Below are positions 47,032 through 59,700 of a stretch of 64,000 bases of DNA, piece after piece. Origin of the DNA: Enoplosus armatus (taxonomy: Eukaryota > Chordata > Actinopteri > Centrarchiformes > Enoplosidae); contig NC_092191.1 of assembly GCF_043641665.1 (NCBI RefSeq), forward strand, positions 15,717,501-15,781,500, in the 5' to 3' direction. Each line of letters opens with the position of its first letter. Within the stretch, counting starts at the first letter, position 1. The position numbers were made by a program, and so were the translations under genes. The notes under the pieces were generated by a model, which searched no databases, was not told the origin of the DNA, and saw nothing but the letters and a program-made list of their open reading frames with translations.

Positions 47032-50000
47032 ATGTTGCTCCTAACTCTGCTTTTCGTGTCTTCAGGTAATGTCAACCACAAAGGAAAATAATAATAATTT
47101 TTTTACATAGACGGCGATACGATTCAGACAGTTGTCAATCTACAAAGGCTCTGGTTGTGTAACTACGTGTTTTTCAACATGAAAACGCGGAAGCGTTTCA
47201 AGTAACTTATGCTAGCGTTAGCTTTGGTAAACATTAACACATCGGATGAGGTTGTCTTTAACAGAAAACGATGGCGTATACAAGATACTCTTTTTATGAA
47301 CAGAAATTGGGTGCTTGACCTCATCATGTTAATCTGCTACAAATGTGCAAAATCCGTAATGAGGTTGTGTTACGTGAATCTTGACCGTTTGCCTTTCAGG
47401 TTTAAAGACGTTATTGTTGCCACGGCCAACATTAGCCTGCCAGCTAACGCTAGTCGGCTAACTTTTTAGCTAAATATTACCACAACGTTAGCCTACACTT
47501 GGAATGTTGAATAGCCTTAAGTCAGCGTTATTCTTGTACAAATGTAGGAACATCACTAGAACACCTTTTTTGAGATAATTTGGTGTCTTTATGTCGGTAT
47601 AGGTTCATGTTTTCTCATCAAAACAGATTTCCCAGTCAGGGCTGGTCCGCCCTAACGTTACCTGCTTTGACCAGCTAATGTACTGTATGTGGTGCCTTGT
47701 TAATCCCCGGTTTAGTTTTACGAAGAAGGTTAGATAGGATCCTCTAAACCAGCAACTTTCATTTCAGCTTTTTAGTTCGATGTCAGTTGTTTTCGGGTTT
47801 GGTTCCTCTCGGTTGTTTTGTAATGATACCTGTATTTCTATATTTGTTTCCCACTAATAGCCCAACGTTAGCTATCTTATCATTATGTTCAGACAAAACT
47901 GGGTCAGTGAAATCAACAGAAGTTATTGTTGCAATGAAGCTATGCATAACTTAGAGACTACTAACGCTAGGCTATTTATACAGTATCATGTTCTTAGCAT
48001 TTCCTTGTGACATTTGATTTTTTTTTTTTTTACTTATCAGAACACAGATGTTTGGCAATATTTGTTTCTACAATTCATGGTATTTGTCCTGTGTGTATTT
48101 AGTGCTTATCTTCAGGCTGACATCTGGTTAAAGAATACATTTTTATGTAATGTCGTTTTAGCACTTTTAACATTCTTGCATGTGCTTGCTGGAGACATTC
48201 CTAAATGGTGCATGTTTTAAGCTTAGGGCTCAATCACATTGTTCACCAAGTGTTATGTATCTTTGGTCATTGGGTTAAACTGATGTGTAGCCTGCTACAC
48301 TGAAACTGTTTCATAGGGCACTTACTGTTGATGAACAATGTAATCTGAATCCTATTTAAAGCCTTTTTGTGCTTCACTGGGTCATGTGATGTTGATTCAC
48401 TCACATTATGATGAGTTTTTGCTTTCAGAATTACGGTCACAGAAAGTGAGTCAAATATCACCAACCTCTTTTTGCTGACTTCTCATAAAACTTGTGCGGA
48501 TGGCTTGTTTTGCTGCTGTGGTTGACTTCATATAAAGCCAAGAGAAATGTATACAACATGTGTTTTCTGCTGCTGTGTATTTCCTCTGTAGCTGCAAACA
48601 GTTTACTGCAGTGCTAAAGTCTTGTCCTCATTGGTACAGTCTGTCTGCTTGAGAACAGCTTGTTATTTTGTCTGACTGCTCATGTGACTCAAGTGGAGGG
48701 TGGGGGTGCCCTGCTTGGACTGTAGCTCTATTGGCAGAAGGTGAGCAGGAGGGGTTTAGTAAGTTAAGTTTGCTTTTATTTCCTGTTAAAGGCATAATCT
48801 TAACAGCATGTTAGTCACAATTCCAAATGTAGTTTTTCTGACTTAAGAGCGACGTGGAGATCATCTGTATCTATTTTTTTATTCTCAAACAGGCTTTATG
48901 CGAGTGAAAACAGGAAACAGTGCTGCAAACTACTGGGTGGTTTCCCACATCACTTTTTCCAGTTCAGTAAAATGGGGAACTGTGAACAACAACCACTTTT
49001 TTGTATTGACCCAAATGAAAATATTTGTATTATGCATAACCACTAATACCCACATCTGCAACTGTGATGCATATGTAAATAATACATTCCCCATGGTGTT
49101 TCCTCATGGTCTGTTGCTCTCTGACTGGTACTGACTGGCTAGTTGGTGGTGGGAAATCATGCCAGATTTAGAGGCATATGCTAATGCGACTTAGCAATTT
49201 GAGCTAATAGGATTTAGTGTGTTTTTCCTTAATAGCTGTTATAAAACAGTTAGCGTATTCACCCACATTGTCCAGTGTTTAAACTAGTTCAAACTTCACA
49301 AAGTAAGCCCATTGATTTTTCTTGGCTCCCTCAACGACAGGATTCATTGCATTTGGTTTGTTTAGAGAGGTTGGAGTATGAGCAAACTGAAGACAGATTG
49401 AATCATCTTCTACAAGTGCACTTCTTTGTTGAAACGTCAAAAGGAACTGCGACCTAGCTGCCATTAGGAAAGAAATCCTATTTGACCCCAGCTATGCTGA
49501 GTCAGTTGCAATACATTTGAGATCTTCAATGTCAAATTTAAGTAGTTAAAGTTTATCAGACTTGGTAATAAGTTCAGCTTAAATAAAAATGCAACACTGC
49601 TTGTTGTCAGCAGTAAGACATCTTAAAACTGAGCTGACGATGTACAGGTTTTTGTCTTTAAGTTTTTACAATTAGACCTGCTGAGAAGTGTCATAGTTGA
49701 TAGTACATTTATTTGATTAACTTCCTCGTTTTTTTAATGTTTTGAGGAAGTATGTCAGCCTTGAAGTTTCCCATCTGATCATCACTGGCAACATTGATCA
49801 AAAAGTTGGGGTAAAACCACAGTGTCTATTCGTGGTTAAGTAGACCTACCAGAAAATTCATTTCGAGAAAATGTTACTTGCTCTGTGCATGTATATCCTC
49901 TACAATCTAGATGACTTGTTAAAATGTCTTGTTTGTTAAAAACTATTCTAGATAGGTGGAGAGCAGGTAAAACCTCAAACCAATTGGTGCAGTGCGTCCT

Positions 50001-53000
50001 AAAGGAAGAAACTGAACCTTTAATTGGTAGAATTAAAGACTTTCCTCCGTATTTTCCTCTTTAAGCATTAGTAATGTATCCAGGAATATTGTTTTGTCAT
50101 GCATTTGCTTTCTAATCTATGTATTAAATGTCTCTAAAAGGTATAAAATTTGACTCATCTACTTTGCAGCTGTTGCAACCCCTCTGCTTGGCACCGAGCA
50201 GTGTGCTCGTGGCCCCCCCTACTGGTGCCAGAATGTAAAGACGGCATCTCTGTGTGGAGCTGTGACCCACTGCCAGCAGAACGTGTGGAATAAGCCCCAG
50301 ATGGTGAGACGCCTCAACGTTTCATGCATTTATTTGTGTTCTAGATTTTCTTTACACTTTTTGAAATATGTGGGAAATACATTTTTATTTACACACCCAA
50401 TTATCTGGTTTCAGAAATCAGTGCCATGTGACTTGTGCAAAGAGGTGTTGATGGTGGTGGAGCAGATACTGAAGGACAATGCCACTGAGGTAAGATTAAA
50501 AAAAAAGTGTGTTGAGATGATAAATGAGTTCCCTACAACTATACCAACACTTTCAACACTCTGATATCCTTTTTTTCTGTGATTGCAGTCTGAGGTCCTC
50601 GAGTACCTGGAGAAGACCTGCCAGCTCATCCCTGATCAAAAATTGACTGCAGAGTGCAAGGAGATGGTGGATAGCTACTACCCCATCCTCATAGGTATCA
50701 TTACTGGAGAACTGGTGAGCACTGTCAACCTGTTTGTCCAAGTCTTAGCCTAGATTAAATATATGTCAAAGACCGGTGGTGGAAGGTCCAGGGTTGTGAC
50801 CATTAACCAATTTAACAGTTTAAGTATACCACAAGTAAATATTTTAATGGTGCCATTACACAGTTTGCATTTAGAATCATATTCAAATCTTTCAAATAAG
50901 TTAGAAGCAAGTTTTGCCAAAGATCTTGTTAAAGCTTATTAGAGGTTGGTTTGTCAGTTTATCATTCGGCTTCATCTAAGGCTCTTAGTAAATGGTCCAT
51001 CTGCCCCTCGTTGTGCAAAAAAGGGAAAACAAGTGGCTGTGAGGAAAGTGCAGCGAGCTGAATAAGGGCTATTGATGGGGAAGTGAGTCCACGTCTAAAT
51101 GGGAACAGAGTAGTCATTGTGAAATGCCAAACCTCATGACCAGGGGCGTTTGGTGTAGTGTCTTTGTTTCAACTCTCACCTGCTACAGCAAGTTTGGGAA
51201 CAACCGAGACAGTTCTTACAGATCCTGTAAAGTTTTCATCTTGTTCAAGTTGAATTTCTTTTAAATCCATTTGACTGTGTGTGATCCAGGCTTTAAAGCA
51301 AGGGGGGTATATATGTTATTTACTTCTGCCTTCAGCTAACATGTATACCTTTCTAAATAAAGCACTTAACTATAAAATGTACCAGTTATTGAAGTAAGTT
51401 AAAGTTGTGTGTTTTTTAGGAGGATCCTGGTGTCGTGTGTGCAGCCATCGGGCTGTGTCAGTCTCAGCAGGCAGCCCTGGCTAAGGCTCAGGCCCCGGAG
51501 CAGCTCATGTCCAATGAAATCCCTCAGGTTGACCTTTCCCAGCGAGTGGCTCCCTTCCTCCTCAATGTGCCTGAGCTCCTCTATCCTCAGGAGAGCTCCA
51601 AGCAGGAGGCTCCCAAACAAGAGGCTCCAAAGCAGGTACATTGTTGAACTCCACTCTGCACGAACAGCAATGTGTTCTCCAGCTGTTGTTAATGAATGAT
51701 TTCCTCGTTCTTTCCTGTAGCAGAATGATGATGTGTGCCAGGACTGCATCAAGTTCCTGACTGACGCTCAAACGGAAGCCAAGGAGAACTCCTCATTTGT
51801 CGACTCTCTCATTGAGAATATTGAGAACCAGTGTGACCTGCTGGGGCCAAGCCTCTCTGAAATGGTGAGAACCCCACATGAGTGGAAGAGTTTTGATTAA
51901 ATACCATATATTGTATATGTATATTTACTGTGTTTTTCCTCAATGCAGTGCAAGGAGTATGTCAGCCAGTATGGCGTCATTGTTGTTCAGCAGCTCATGT
52001 CCATGGTGAGTGATCGAACCTTCACACTTCATGTACCTCACTGAATTAATGAGTGCAGGAAAACCTTTTTGTTTGCATATTTAAGCCACATTATAACATC
52101 AATGGTTCATTATATTCTAATATTCAATGATAAGCTTAATGAACTGGTCATCAAAACTGATGCGTCTGTGATAATTTGTATGTTTTAGTGGTTGCTAAGT
52201 CCATATCCAGTCTGGCCTGCTGACTTCAATTTATTCACATCTTTAAATCGCTTTCTGTCTTGTCTAAATTTTTATTTTTCTTAATTTCTGTTGTCTTTTT
52301 TTCGCCTGTGTTCCTCTTTTCTCCCCTCCATTCATGTTGTCTTGCTCTGTTTCCTCCTGCTCTGGGTTTTGTGTGCTGCTCCCCAGGAACAGGTAGGTCA
52401 CTCTGTGTTCAGCCTGTAGCCTCTTAACTTCCTTTAGCTCCTGCTTCTTGTGCTGTCCTCTACTCACCTGACACTGTAGAGATTTGTGTAAATGATCATC
52501 TAATTATGAGTGAGACTACTTTACTTAACCTGAACACTTTTGCTTGTTTGGCTAATGACTTGACACTTTATTTCACATAGTTTTCTTGACATCAAATGAG
52601 CACACAGTGCTGTAGTATTTATGCTTGGGTCTTGTGACTTAGTTTGGCTGTTGTTTTTTTTTAACGCTGTGTCTGATTTTGTTGGATGCCTCAGTCAGAC
52701 CTGTAGAAGTAAACTTTTTTTCAGGATGGGTGTATGTTGCTGTGTGTCTGGTACTCGAGGAAGCATTTTCTTTATTTTTGTATCATAGAAAGGTGTGCGT
52801 ATTGCATGGGTGGGGTGGAATGGTATGCAGATTGCAAACACATGGTTTATGCTAACAGTATGCAATGTGGCATGTTTTGTAGACCTTTTGGCTGTGTATC
52901 CTAAAATAATTGTCCGTTTCTACCCTCAGCAACCCAAGGATATCTGTGTCCACGCTGGCTTTTGTACTGCTATGAAGAGGTCTGTTCCCATGCTGACGCT

Positions 53001-54946
53001 GCAGGCTGCCAAGACTCTAGCTGCCGCCAAGACTGTGCCTGCTGCCAAGTCGATATCTGTTCTCAAGCTTTTCCCTGCCACCAAGGTGGAGTCTGCCACT
53101 GACAAGTCTGCTAAGGTAAGTCATGGTGGGCACCTGACTACAGACTTTCATCAGTACTTCATATTGATGCAAGATAAAAATCAGTGTTATAGCACAGTAT
53201 TGTACATGTGAGACCTTGCTTCTTTGTGTTCCAGCCCATGGTGCATGTCCGTGATTCCCCAACATGTGCGATCTGTGAGTTTGTGATGAAACAGTTGGAG
53301 ACCATGTTGGAGGATCAGAAAACAGAGGTGGGATGTGTACTACTAGATGCATCCAACTCTTAAGAAACTGCCACCAACGTACTGTTGGTGCGGTTAGTTT
53401 GACTCGGCTGTGGTGTCAAGCTGATCCATCTGTGTTTGTCTCAGGAGGAGGTGATTCAAGCTGTGGAGAAGGTGTGCACATTACTGCCCTCCACTCTGAG
53501 TGCCCAGTGCAAAGACCTGGTTGAGACCTACGGCAATGCCATCATTGAGCTGCTGGTGCAGCAGGCTGACCCCAAGACAGTCTGCACAGTGTTGGCACTC
53601 TGCAATGATGCCAGCCGTGCATATGTCCGTAAGTTCTCACTCTTCAAAGTCTTCAAAATACTGACTGCAATTTATTTCATACCGGTACAAGAACAAGATT
53701 AGACTGTAAAATTATGTAGCTGTAGAGATGTTGGGTTCACACTGTGCAGAAAGATTTTTTTGTCTTTTTTTTCATTTTGTCAGGTGCTGTAAAAGGTCAG
53801 CAGTTTTATTTTCAGTGTTTAGTTGGCCTCATACAAAGCAGGCCTTGTGGTGTGTGTGTGATCAAGACTAAAAATGTTTTAAATTCTAAAAATCTGAAAA
53901 ATGCTCCGTTAGTTGTGAGGTCTTATTGTATCGTCTGTCTTTTTCATTTGCCTCTGTGAAGCCAAAGGTGTATCTCCACATATGGATAATAAGTGATTTC
54001 CGTTCTAATTCTTTTCAGCTGCACTCGACCAGACTCGCTTCAAGGCTGGTGGCTACTGCGATGTGTGCAAGATGGCCGTTGGGTACATCGATGGCATTCT
54101 GGAGAAGAATGCGACAGAGGCACAGATTGAGGAGGCTGTGAAGAAAGTGTGCAGCTTCCTGCCTGACTCTTTACAGACCGAGGTGAGTAGTTGCATCTTC
54201 TTACCTGGTTTAACTTTTTACCTATCCTCATGTGATGGCCGTGCATTAACCCCTGTGTTTGTGTCAACAGTGTGACCAGCTGATTGAACAGTACGAGCCA
54301 ATGCTTGTCCAGCTGCTGCTCCAGATGCTCGACCCAGACTTTGTGTGCATGGTAAACTAGATTAATTCCACAACCAAATAACAAGACGAGTAATGTGAAC
54401 ACAAGTAATTCCTGATGTTACGGTTAATGTCAATTCAATTGAAACATTTTTGTTTTCATGAATTGTTGGTAATGAACAGTAAATGAGATATTTGGCTTGC
54501 ACTACAGGCCTGCTGCCCAGTTTAGTAGCTGAGCTGTGCTTGTGTTTGTATGTGTAACAGAAAGTTGGAGCCTGCCCTGAAGCTGTGCGCAGGCTGCTGG
54601 GAACAGAGCAGTGCAGCTGGGGACCTGCATTCTGGTGCAAGAACATGGAGACAGCAACTCGGTGCAATGTGAGTTAAGTCATATTTTGACCCAAACATGT
54701 GTCCCTGTAGTGTAATTCCTGAACCTGTTTTGGGGATATGAACTATCTTTTAAGGCTATGACTCTGCAGTGACAAATGATGCCCAGTCAATGATGCCCTT
54801 TTTTTAAACTGTGCAGCGTATCACGACTTATTCTTTAAAACTGATTGCGTAAACTTTTTTCATACAAGTTTGCTTTAAGAGACCTGACTAACCTCTTGTT
54901 TCTCTTCTAGGCTGTGGCTCACTGCAAACGCCATGTGTGGGTATAG
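47032..54946 (+). CDS. psap: Prosaposin
   Basis: Precursor of saposins A-D, lysosomal activators of sphingolipid hydrolases; also secreted. Coding exons: 47032-47065, 50170-50303, 50415-50489, 50589-50714, 51420-51635, 51721-51864, 51949-52005, 52930-53115, 53235-53327, 53445-53628, 54019-54182, 54271-54351, 54561-54668, 54911-54946; total 1638 nt (545 residues; human 524). A 6-nt microexon is listed separately. Domains: signal peptide ([11 protein letters not shown]), saposin A-type domain (about 20-56), saposin A (57-137), B (197-275), C (331-411), D (426-506), and a C-terminal saposin A-type domain (about 506-545). Each saposin keeps the CxxC start and six cysteines. Sequons remain at N78, N218 and N447, but saposin C has QKT (352-354) where human has NKT. 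The A-B linker has a KQEAP repeat and the B-C linker is Ala/Lys-rich. Confidence 0.97.
47066..50169 (+). other. psap: psap intron 1
   Basis: A 3.1-kb intron between the signal-peptide exon and the first saposin A-type exon. The first few hundred bases contain repeated GCTAGCGTTAGC-like sequence and may carry promoter-proximal elements. No exon with phased splice sites or protein similarity was found inside it. Confidence 0.7.
52387..52392 (+). CDS. psap: psap 6-nt microexon encoding Glu-Gln
   Basis: A pyrimidine-rich stretch ending GTGCTGCTCCCCAG precedes GAACAG, followed by a donor GTAGGT. It sits between phase-0 exons ending at 52005 and starting at 52930 and would insert EQ after residue 262 in saposin B (SM-EQ-QPKDIC). 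Human PSAP has a known optional exon at this exact place, used as 9 or 6 nt and adding QDQ or DQ. Only one acceptor AG is present here, so only the two-residue form is expected. A UGC motif just upstream of the 3' splice site resembles those used by SRRM4. Confidence 0.85.
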
Positions 54947-55340
54947 AGGAAGACCAGCACAAACTCACCTGTAGGGAATTCAAAGAAAAAAATACTGTAG
55001 TGCTGCTTCCCACTTTTAATTTTTGTCCTGTTTTCATTTTTTAATGGACTTAAATTCCTGCAAATTTATGTTTAAATTAACTTTGATATTTTGAAAAATG
55101 TCATGGTGGAAAGGGACTGGACACTTTTTTTTCTGGGGTGGTTGGGAAGGAGTGATAACGTGTATAGTGGCCTGCAGCTTCATTGAGCAGAAGCAACAAA
55201 GCTTCACTGATTTGCATAATTTTGGTTGTACTTACCTATATTGCTTGCTGGGTGTGGTGTATGTTGGAACACAAATTCAAGTTTCACATGTTGTATAATG
55301 TTCATACAGCATCAGAGGGCTGCTGTTCTGATAGGTCAGA

Positions 55341-55378
55341 ACCCCACCCCACCCCACCCCACCCAACCCAACCCCACC
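55341..55378. repeat. (ACCCC)n simple repeat
   Basis: About seven units of ACCCC with two ACCCA variants inside the psap 3'UTR. The complementary strand is G-rich in blocks of four. Confidence 0.9.
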
Positions 55379-56224
55379 TATATGTGACTCCTTCTCCCTG
55401 GAGAACTGATTGCAAGCAGGAGAGATGGCTCAGCGTGTTTAAGGATCACTGGCAGTATGTCCGATTCTTAAAACAAAATTTCTAATGTAGACATAAAATG
55501 TTTGTTCTTGTTTTAAGGAGCTGATATGGAGGTAATTATTCTGACAGTGTACCTCCCACTCACCTCCCATTGTTTGCACTCTTCCTACTGTTTGTAAATC
55601 ACTATTTCTAACGTACAGAAAGCATCTCAAATTCGATTGTCTGCTTAAAACCCCCAAACCAACTGTCGGTTGATCTGTACATTTTAACAATTAAAATGAT
55701 CCCAATCCATACGTTTTCTTTGTTTTGTTTTTTTTGCTGTTAATTGAATTTATCTCTATTCTTATCATGAAAACCTCCTAGCTCCTTTTTATTAGTTGGC
55801 GGTCATTTCTGCAATTTTGTGCTCTGTGGCCAGTAATTTCATTTAAAGGACTCTCTTCTATACTATGTTTAACTTTTGATGTGCAATACTTAAGTGACAA
55901 CTGTGTGTTTAGCCTATAATCTGCACATGTTCCTGCTGACCCTTTTCCAAATGACAACCTACGATAACTAGGTTATTTAAAAAAGAATTTAAACAAATAT
56001 TTACAAGGTTTCAGTGGCTAATTTCACCTAATGGACTGCAGCTCAAGTGCACATTTGAAAATGATGACAAATCTGAGAGTTACTGGAAAACTTCAGTTTA
56101 TAAAGTCTGATCAAGTTCAGTTACAAGACTTACAGACGACAGACACTAATCAACAACAATTAGCCATGTTTTTCCAGTTGTATTCTTCAATAAGATGTGC
56201 TTCTTTGCATATTTCATTAAACTT

Positions 56225-56246
56225 AAAAAAAAAAAAAAAAAAAAAA
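56225..56246. repeat. 22-base poly-A run
   Basis: An uninterrupted A run a few bases after an ATTAAA (56216-56221) in the psap 3'UTR. It may be simple repeat or an old retroposed tail. Confidence 0.9.
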
Positions 56247-56335
56247 GAAACTCCCTCTGCATAACGACTTATTATATAGCACAAATGTCACCCCTTGAAC
56301 CTACTAAAGTGTGAAATGTGTGCTTTGTAACATGA

Positions 56336-56350
56336 AATAAACACTTTATT
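56336..56350. terminator. Back-to-back polyadenylation signals of psap and slc29a3
   Basis: On the plus strand AATAAA lies at 56336-56341. Three bases later TTTATT (56345-56350) reads AATAAA on the minus strand. psap arrives from the left and slc29a3 from the right, so a single 15-base element could serve both. Cleavage 10-30 nt past each signal would make the two mRNAs overlap at their 3' ends. Confidence 0.6.
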
Positions 56351-56710
56351 TAATGAGGTGTCCCTTATGGACTTCATTGGTTGCTTGAAGATCTCCATTA
56401 TGCAGAGACCAAGTCATAGAGGACACATCCCTAAGGCTCACATCATGAGCCACATCAGTGTAAACACAACACTTATTAATGCGAGGTATGAAGGAGTTAA
56501 GGCTTTTTGGTGAGGAGAGGAAACGAGAAGCTTATCAGCACTTTTCCCTGATGGCATACAGCTGGCTTTACTGGTGCACTTTGCATCACAGTGCTTTGAG
56601 GGTCTGGTATTCCTCAGCAGGGGGTGCATTGACTGTACTGTCCAGCTACTGTCTGCTGCATAGCTCGACTATACCACTGTAACTGACTAAGTTATTACTT
56701 AACAGCATGG

Positions 56711-59700
56711 TCAGATGCAGTGCACCAGAAGCACGGAAAAAGCAGACCCAACAGCCAGTCCCAGAGTGAGGAAGAAGGACATGACCACTCCCGTGGCCTC
56801 TGCCAGCTCCCGAGGTACCACCTTAGGGCCATATATCATTGGCAGAGTGCCTAGGTAGCCATTAGAGAGACCTAGCAGGCAGTTAAATACCACAGGGTAC
56901 ACGTCATGGTTAAAAAGCACAGTGTGGAGGTGGTCCCTCGGCTGGTAGTTACAGAACATGAGAAGTGGCACCATGACGGAGCGACACAGCACCAGTACAG
57001 GCAGGACTCGGCTAGTGGGACCTGGGACCTGCAGCCAGGCTGTGGCCTGCCTGCCACAAAAGTCTGCTACGTTGTACAGGAGGAAACTAGTGAGGGGCAC
57101 AAAGAAAGTGGTTGTCCAGGGGCTGCCGCCGTCTTTGTGGACAGACTGGATCCCTGAGGATACTGCAGGAAACACCGTGATAGAAATGAAGAAGACATAG
57201 AAGACGCTCAGACCGAGCACCCACGTCTTCCTGAGGATAGGCTGCAGTGGTGGGATGGAGTCTCTGCTCCCTGTGCCTGCTGCAGCTCCCCCCTCACTCA
57301 TCACCTCTGGACCGGTGCATGTTGCTGCCAGCATGTAGTGTCTGGATAGAAGAGAAGCAGAGCACAGCATGTTTTAGAATAACTAGTACATCGAAAATAT
57401 CTTTAAAAACAGGGAGACTTTTATCTGAATTTTATCTGTCAAGTCTGAACTGAAGTAGACAAAGTAGCTTTGATGGCTGTTGGTGCGATTAATAAAAAGA
57501 TCTTATTTTTGTAACATATCTCCACTTGACAAGGCATGATGTATTGAACCTGTCCCCTAAACAGTAGCTTTATCATTAGATTGTAATAACACTGTCTTCC
57601 AGACCTGGTCAACCTTTACAATTACTTTTTAATTGAATTAGTCCAACTGTGTTCATTGCAGCATTATATTAAGTAAATATAAAATAAAAGAATGTTTATT
57701 ATTTTATGACTGTTTTATTATGTGCATTGCTATTGACATGAATCAAACAGTAGCTGCAAATTTAAAATGCACAAACAAAATAACTGGAACAGGTACATTT
57801 AGAATATGTATTACAAATGTTGTGAAATCATTTCACCCCACTATGTGTAGGATCTGAACATTTCTAACTTTGGCACCATCTGGTGGCAGTATGAAGAACG
57901 ACACAGTGGCAGATAATGCACACTGCTAAACTCTCTGTAAACTATAGTATCCAGATTCAGATGAAAGTACATCTTACAGAACATGGGGTAGTGTTATCAT
58001 CACCTACATTAGTAAATGAAAATACAGGTTTGACAGGTAGTGTATGCATCTGTATGGGAAGCAGAATCTCTTTGGCAGCTACTGACCTTGAATATGCCAG
58101 CTTGGGCAGCAGCAGATATGTGACGATGCAGAGCAAGATGAAGAAGTCAGCCGTCAGGAAATAGGCCAGTGCGCTGTCTGTCACATCCTTCGCCAATGCC
58201 AGGTCCGCTATTGATGCCACTGCACTCAGCGTGCCTCCCATGGCTTGGCCTGAGACAAAAAAGGACCTCAGCCTATATATTGTGCAGTCAGTTAAGCTGC
58301 CTAATGTCCCACCAACTGTAATTACCTAAATATATTAAATATAACTATAAATACATATTTTATGACTTTATTAGAGATGGTAGTGGAAAGCTGACAGGAA
58401 ATGAGGGAGAAAGGGGAACGACACGCAACAAAGTCTCCCCAGATGTCACTTGACCTGGAATTATTATATGAAATATAACGTTGTAAACTCTGAGCCCATA
58501 ACTTCATCTATTTTCTATACCTGCTTATTCCTGTTTTGCACTGGACAAGAGGCAGACAGACAGACGCCATCATTTCAATATTATGTCCCACACACCAGTA
58601 CGGTGATGGCAAGACATTAATAGTCACAATAACAAGTTATTTTGTCAATGAACCCTGCAGGTATTTGTACTGTGGTACTGTATAAATGCTAAAAAGATAA
58701 TAGTGTAAACAAGAGGCATTCCTGACCTGAATGGGGACTGTACCTGAAATAAGGGCCTGAGAAATCCTCATGGGGAAATGCCCACTGATCCCGAACATGC
58801 TGCCAGAGAAGAGGTTGGAGGCGCCGCTGACGATAGCCACACTTGCCAGCGTGCCAGAGAAGAACTCCACCCTGCAGTCTGACACGTCCACCTTTACCAG
58901 CACCGTGGTCACCACAAACACCAACAGGATGACAATAAGAGACGACAGAATCCGCACGTTTGGAGACAACCTACCAACAGCAAACACACAAACACACACA
59001 CCATATGTACTGGTTTATCAAAGATCAGTTAATCAACATAAATGCCGAAAATGAAGCAGATGTTTGGTGCTACAATTTGCATACAATACTGACGGTGTCC
59101 ATAAAAATGTGAGATAGCATCCAAACAAATAATAAATATAAAATGTATTCTGCTGCAGAAATACTGTTCAAAATGACAAAACATCCTCTCTGCTCCATGT
59201 TATCTCAGACCAGCACAGACTGATCAAAGTCCAGTGAGAATGTAAGAGACTCACAGCGTTTAAGCATTGCAACACCAAACATCTAGAGACAAAACAACAA
59301 GTTCACAGAACATGTGAAACTGTACTAAAATCATGTATATCATGGTGAACACCATGAGAGACGAGTGTGCCGTGTGTGCATGTATGTGTGTGAGAGAGTG
59401 TGTGTGTGTGTAAGGGGAATTAACCTGTTAACTAGGACATAGTTGAGTATCAGACACAGCACAGAGGGCACCGTGGAGGCAATGGCCAGATAACTTTCAA
59501 AGTAGTCCTGTGAATAGTTGCAGAAAAGACAAAACATTTGAGTTAACTTGAATACAAGAACACACACTCGTGTTCAGTCATTTAGTGTCTCATACAAAAT
59601 AAGAGGAAGTGAAAGGAGAGTGGAGAAATATACAACTTAAACAAATTCTTTCCTTCCTCATCTTTGCTGTGGTTTCTAATTTAAATCAGATCAAGCATTA

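Larger units (their letters stand above)
54947..56360 (+). other. psap: psap 3' untranslated region (probable)
   Basis: It runs from the TAG at 54944-54946 to the AATAAA at 56336-56341. Internal candidates include ATTAAA at 55690-55695 and at 56216-56221. It contains an (ACCCC)n stretch at 55341-55378 and a 22-base A run at 56225-56246, the latter a risk for internal priming in cDNA data. A 1.4-kb 3'UTR is of the order of the mammalian one. Confidence 0.55.

Noticed and set aside
56216..56246. ATTAAA plus poly-A as the true psap 3' end or a processed retrocopy
   Set aside because: The A run is genomic, so it cannot mark a mature 3' end by itself. No reverse-transcribed gene sequence or target duplication was seen upstream. 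It is recorded as a simple repeat and an internal-priming hazard.
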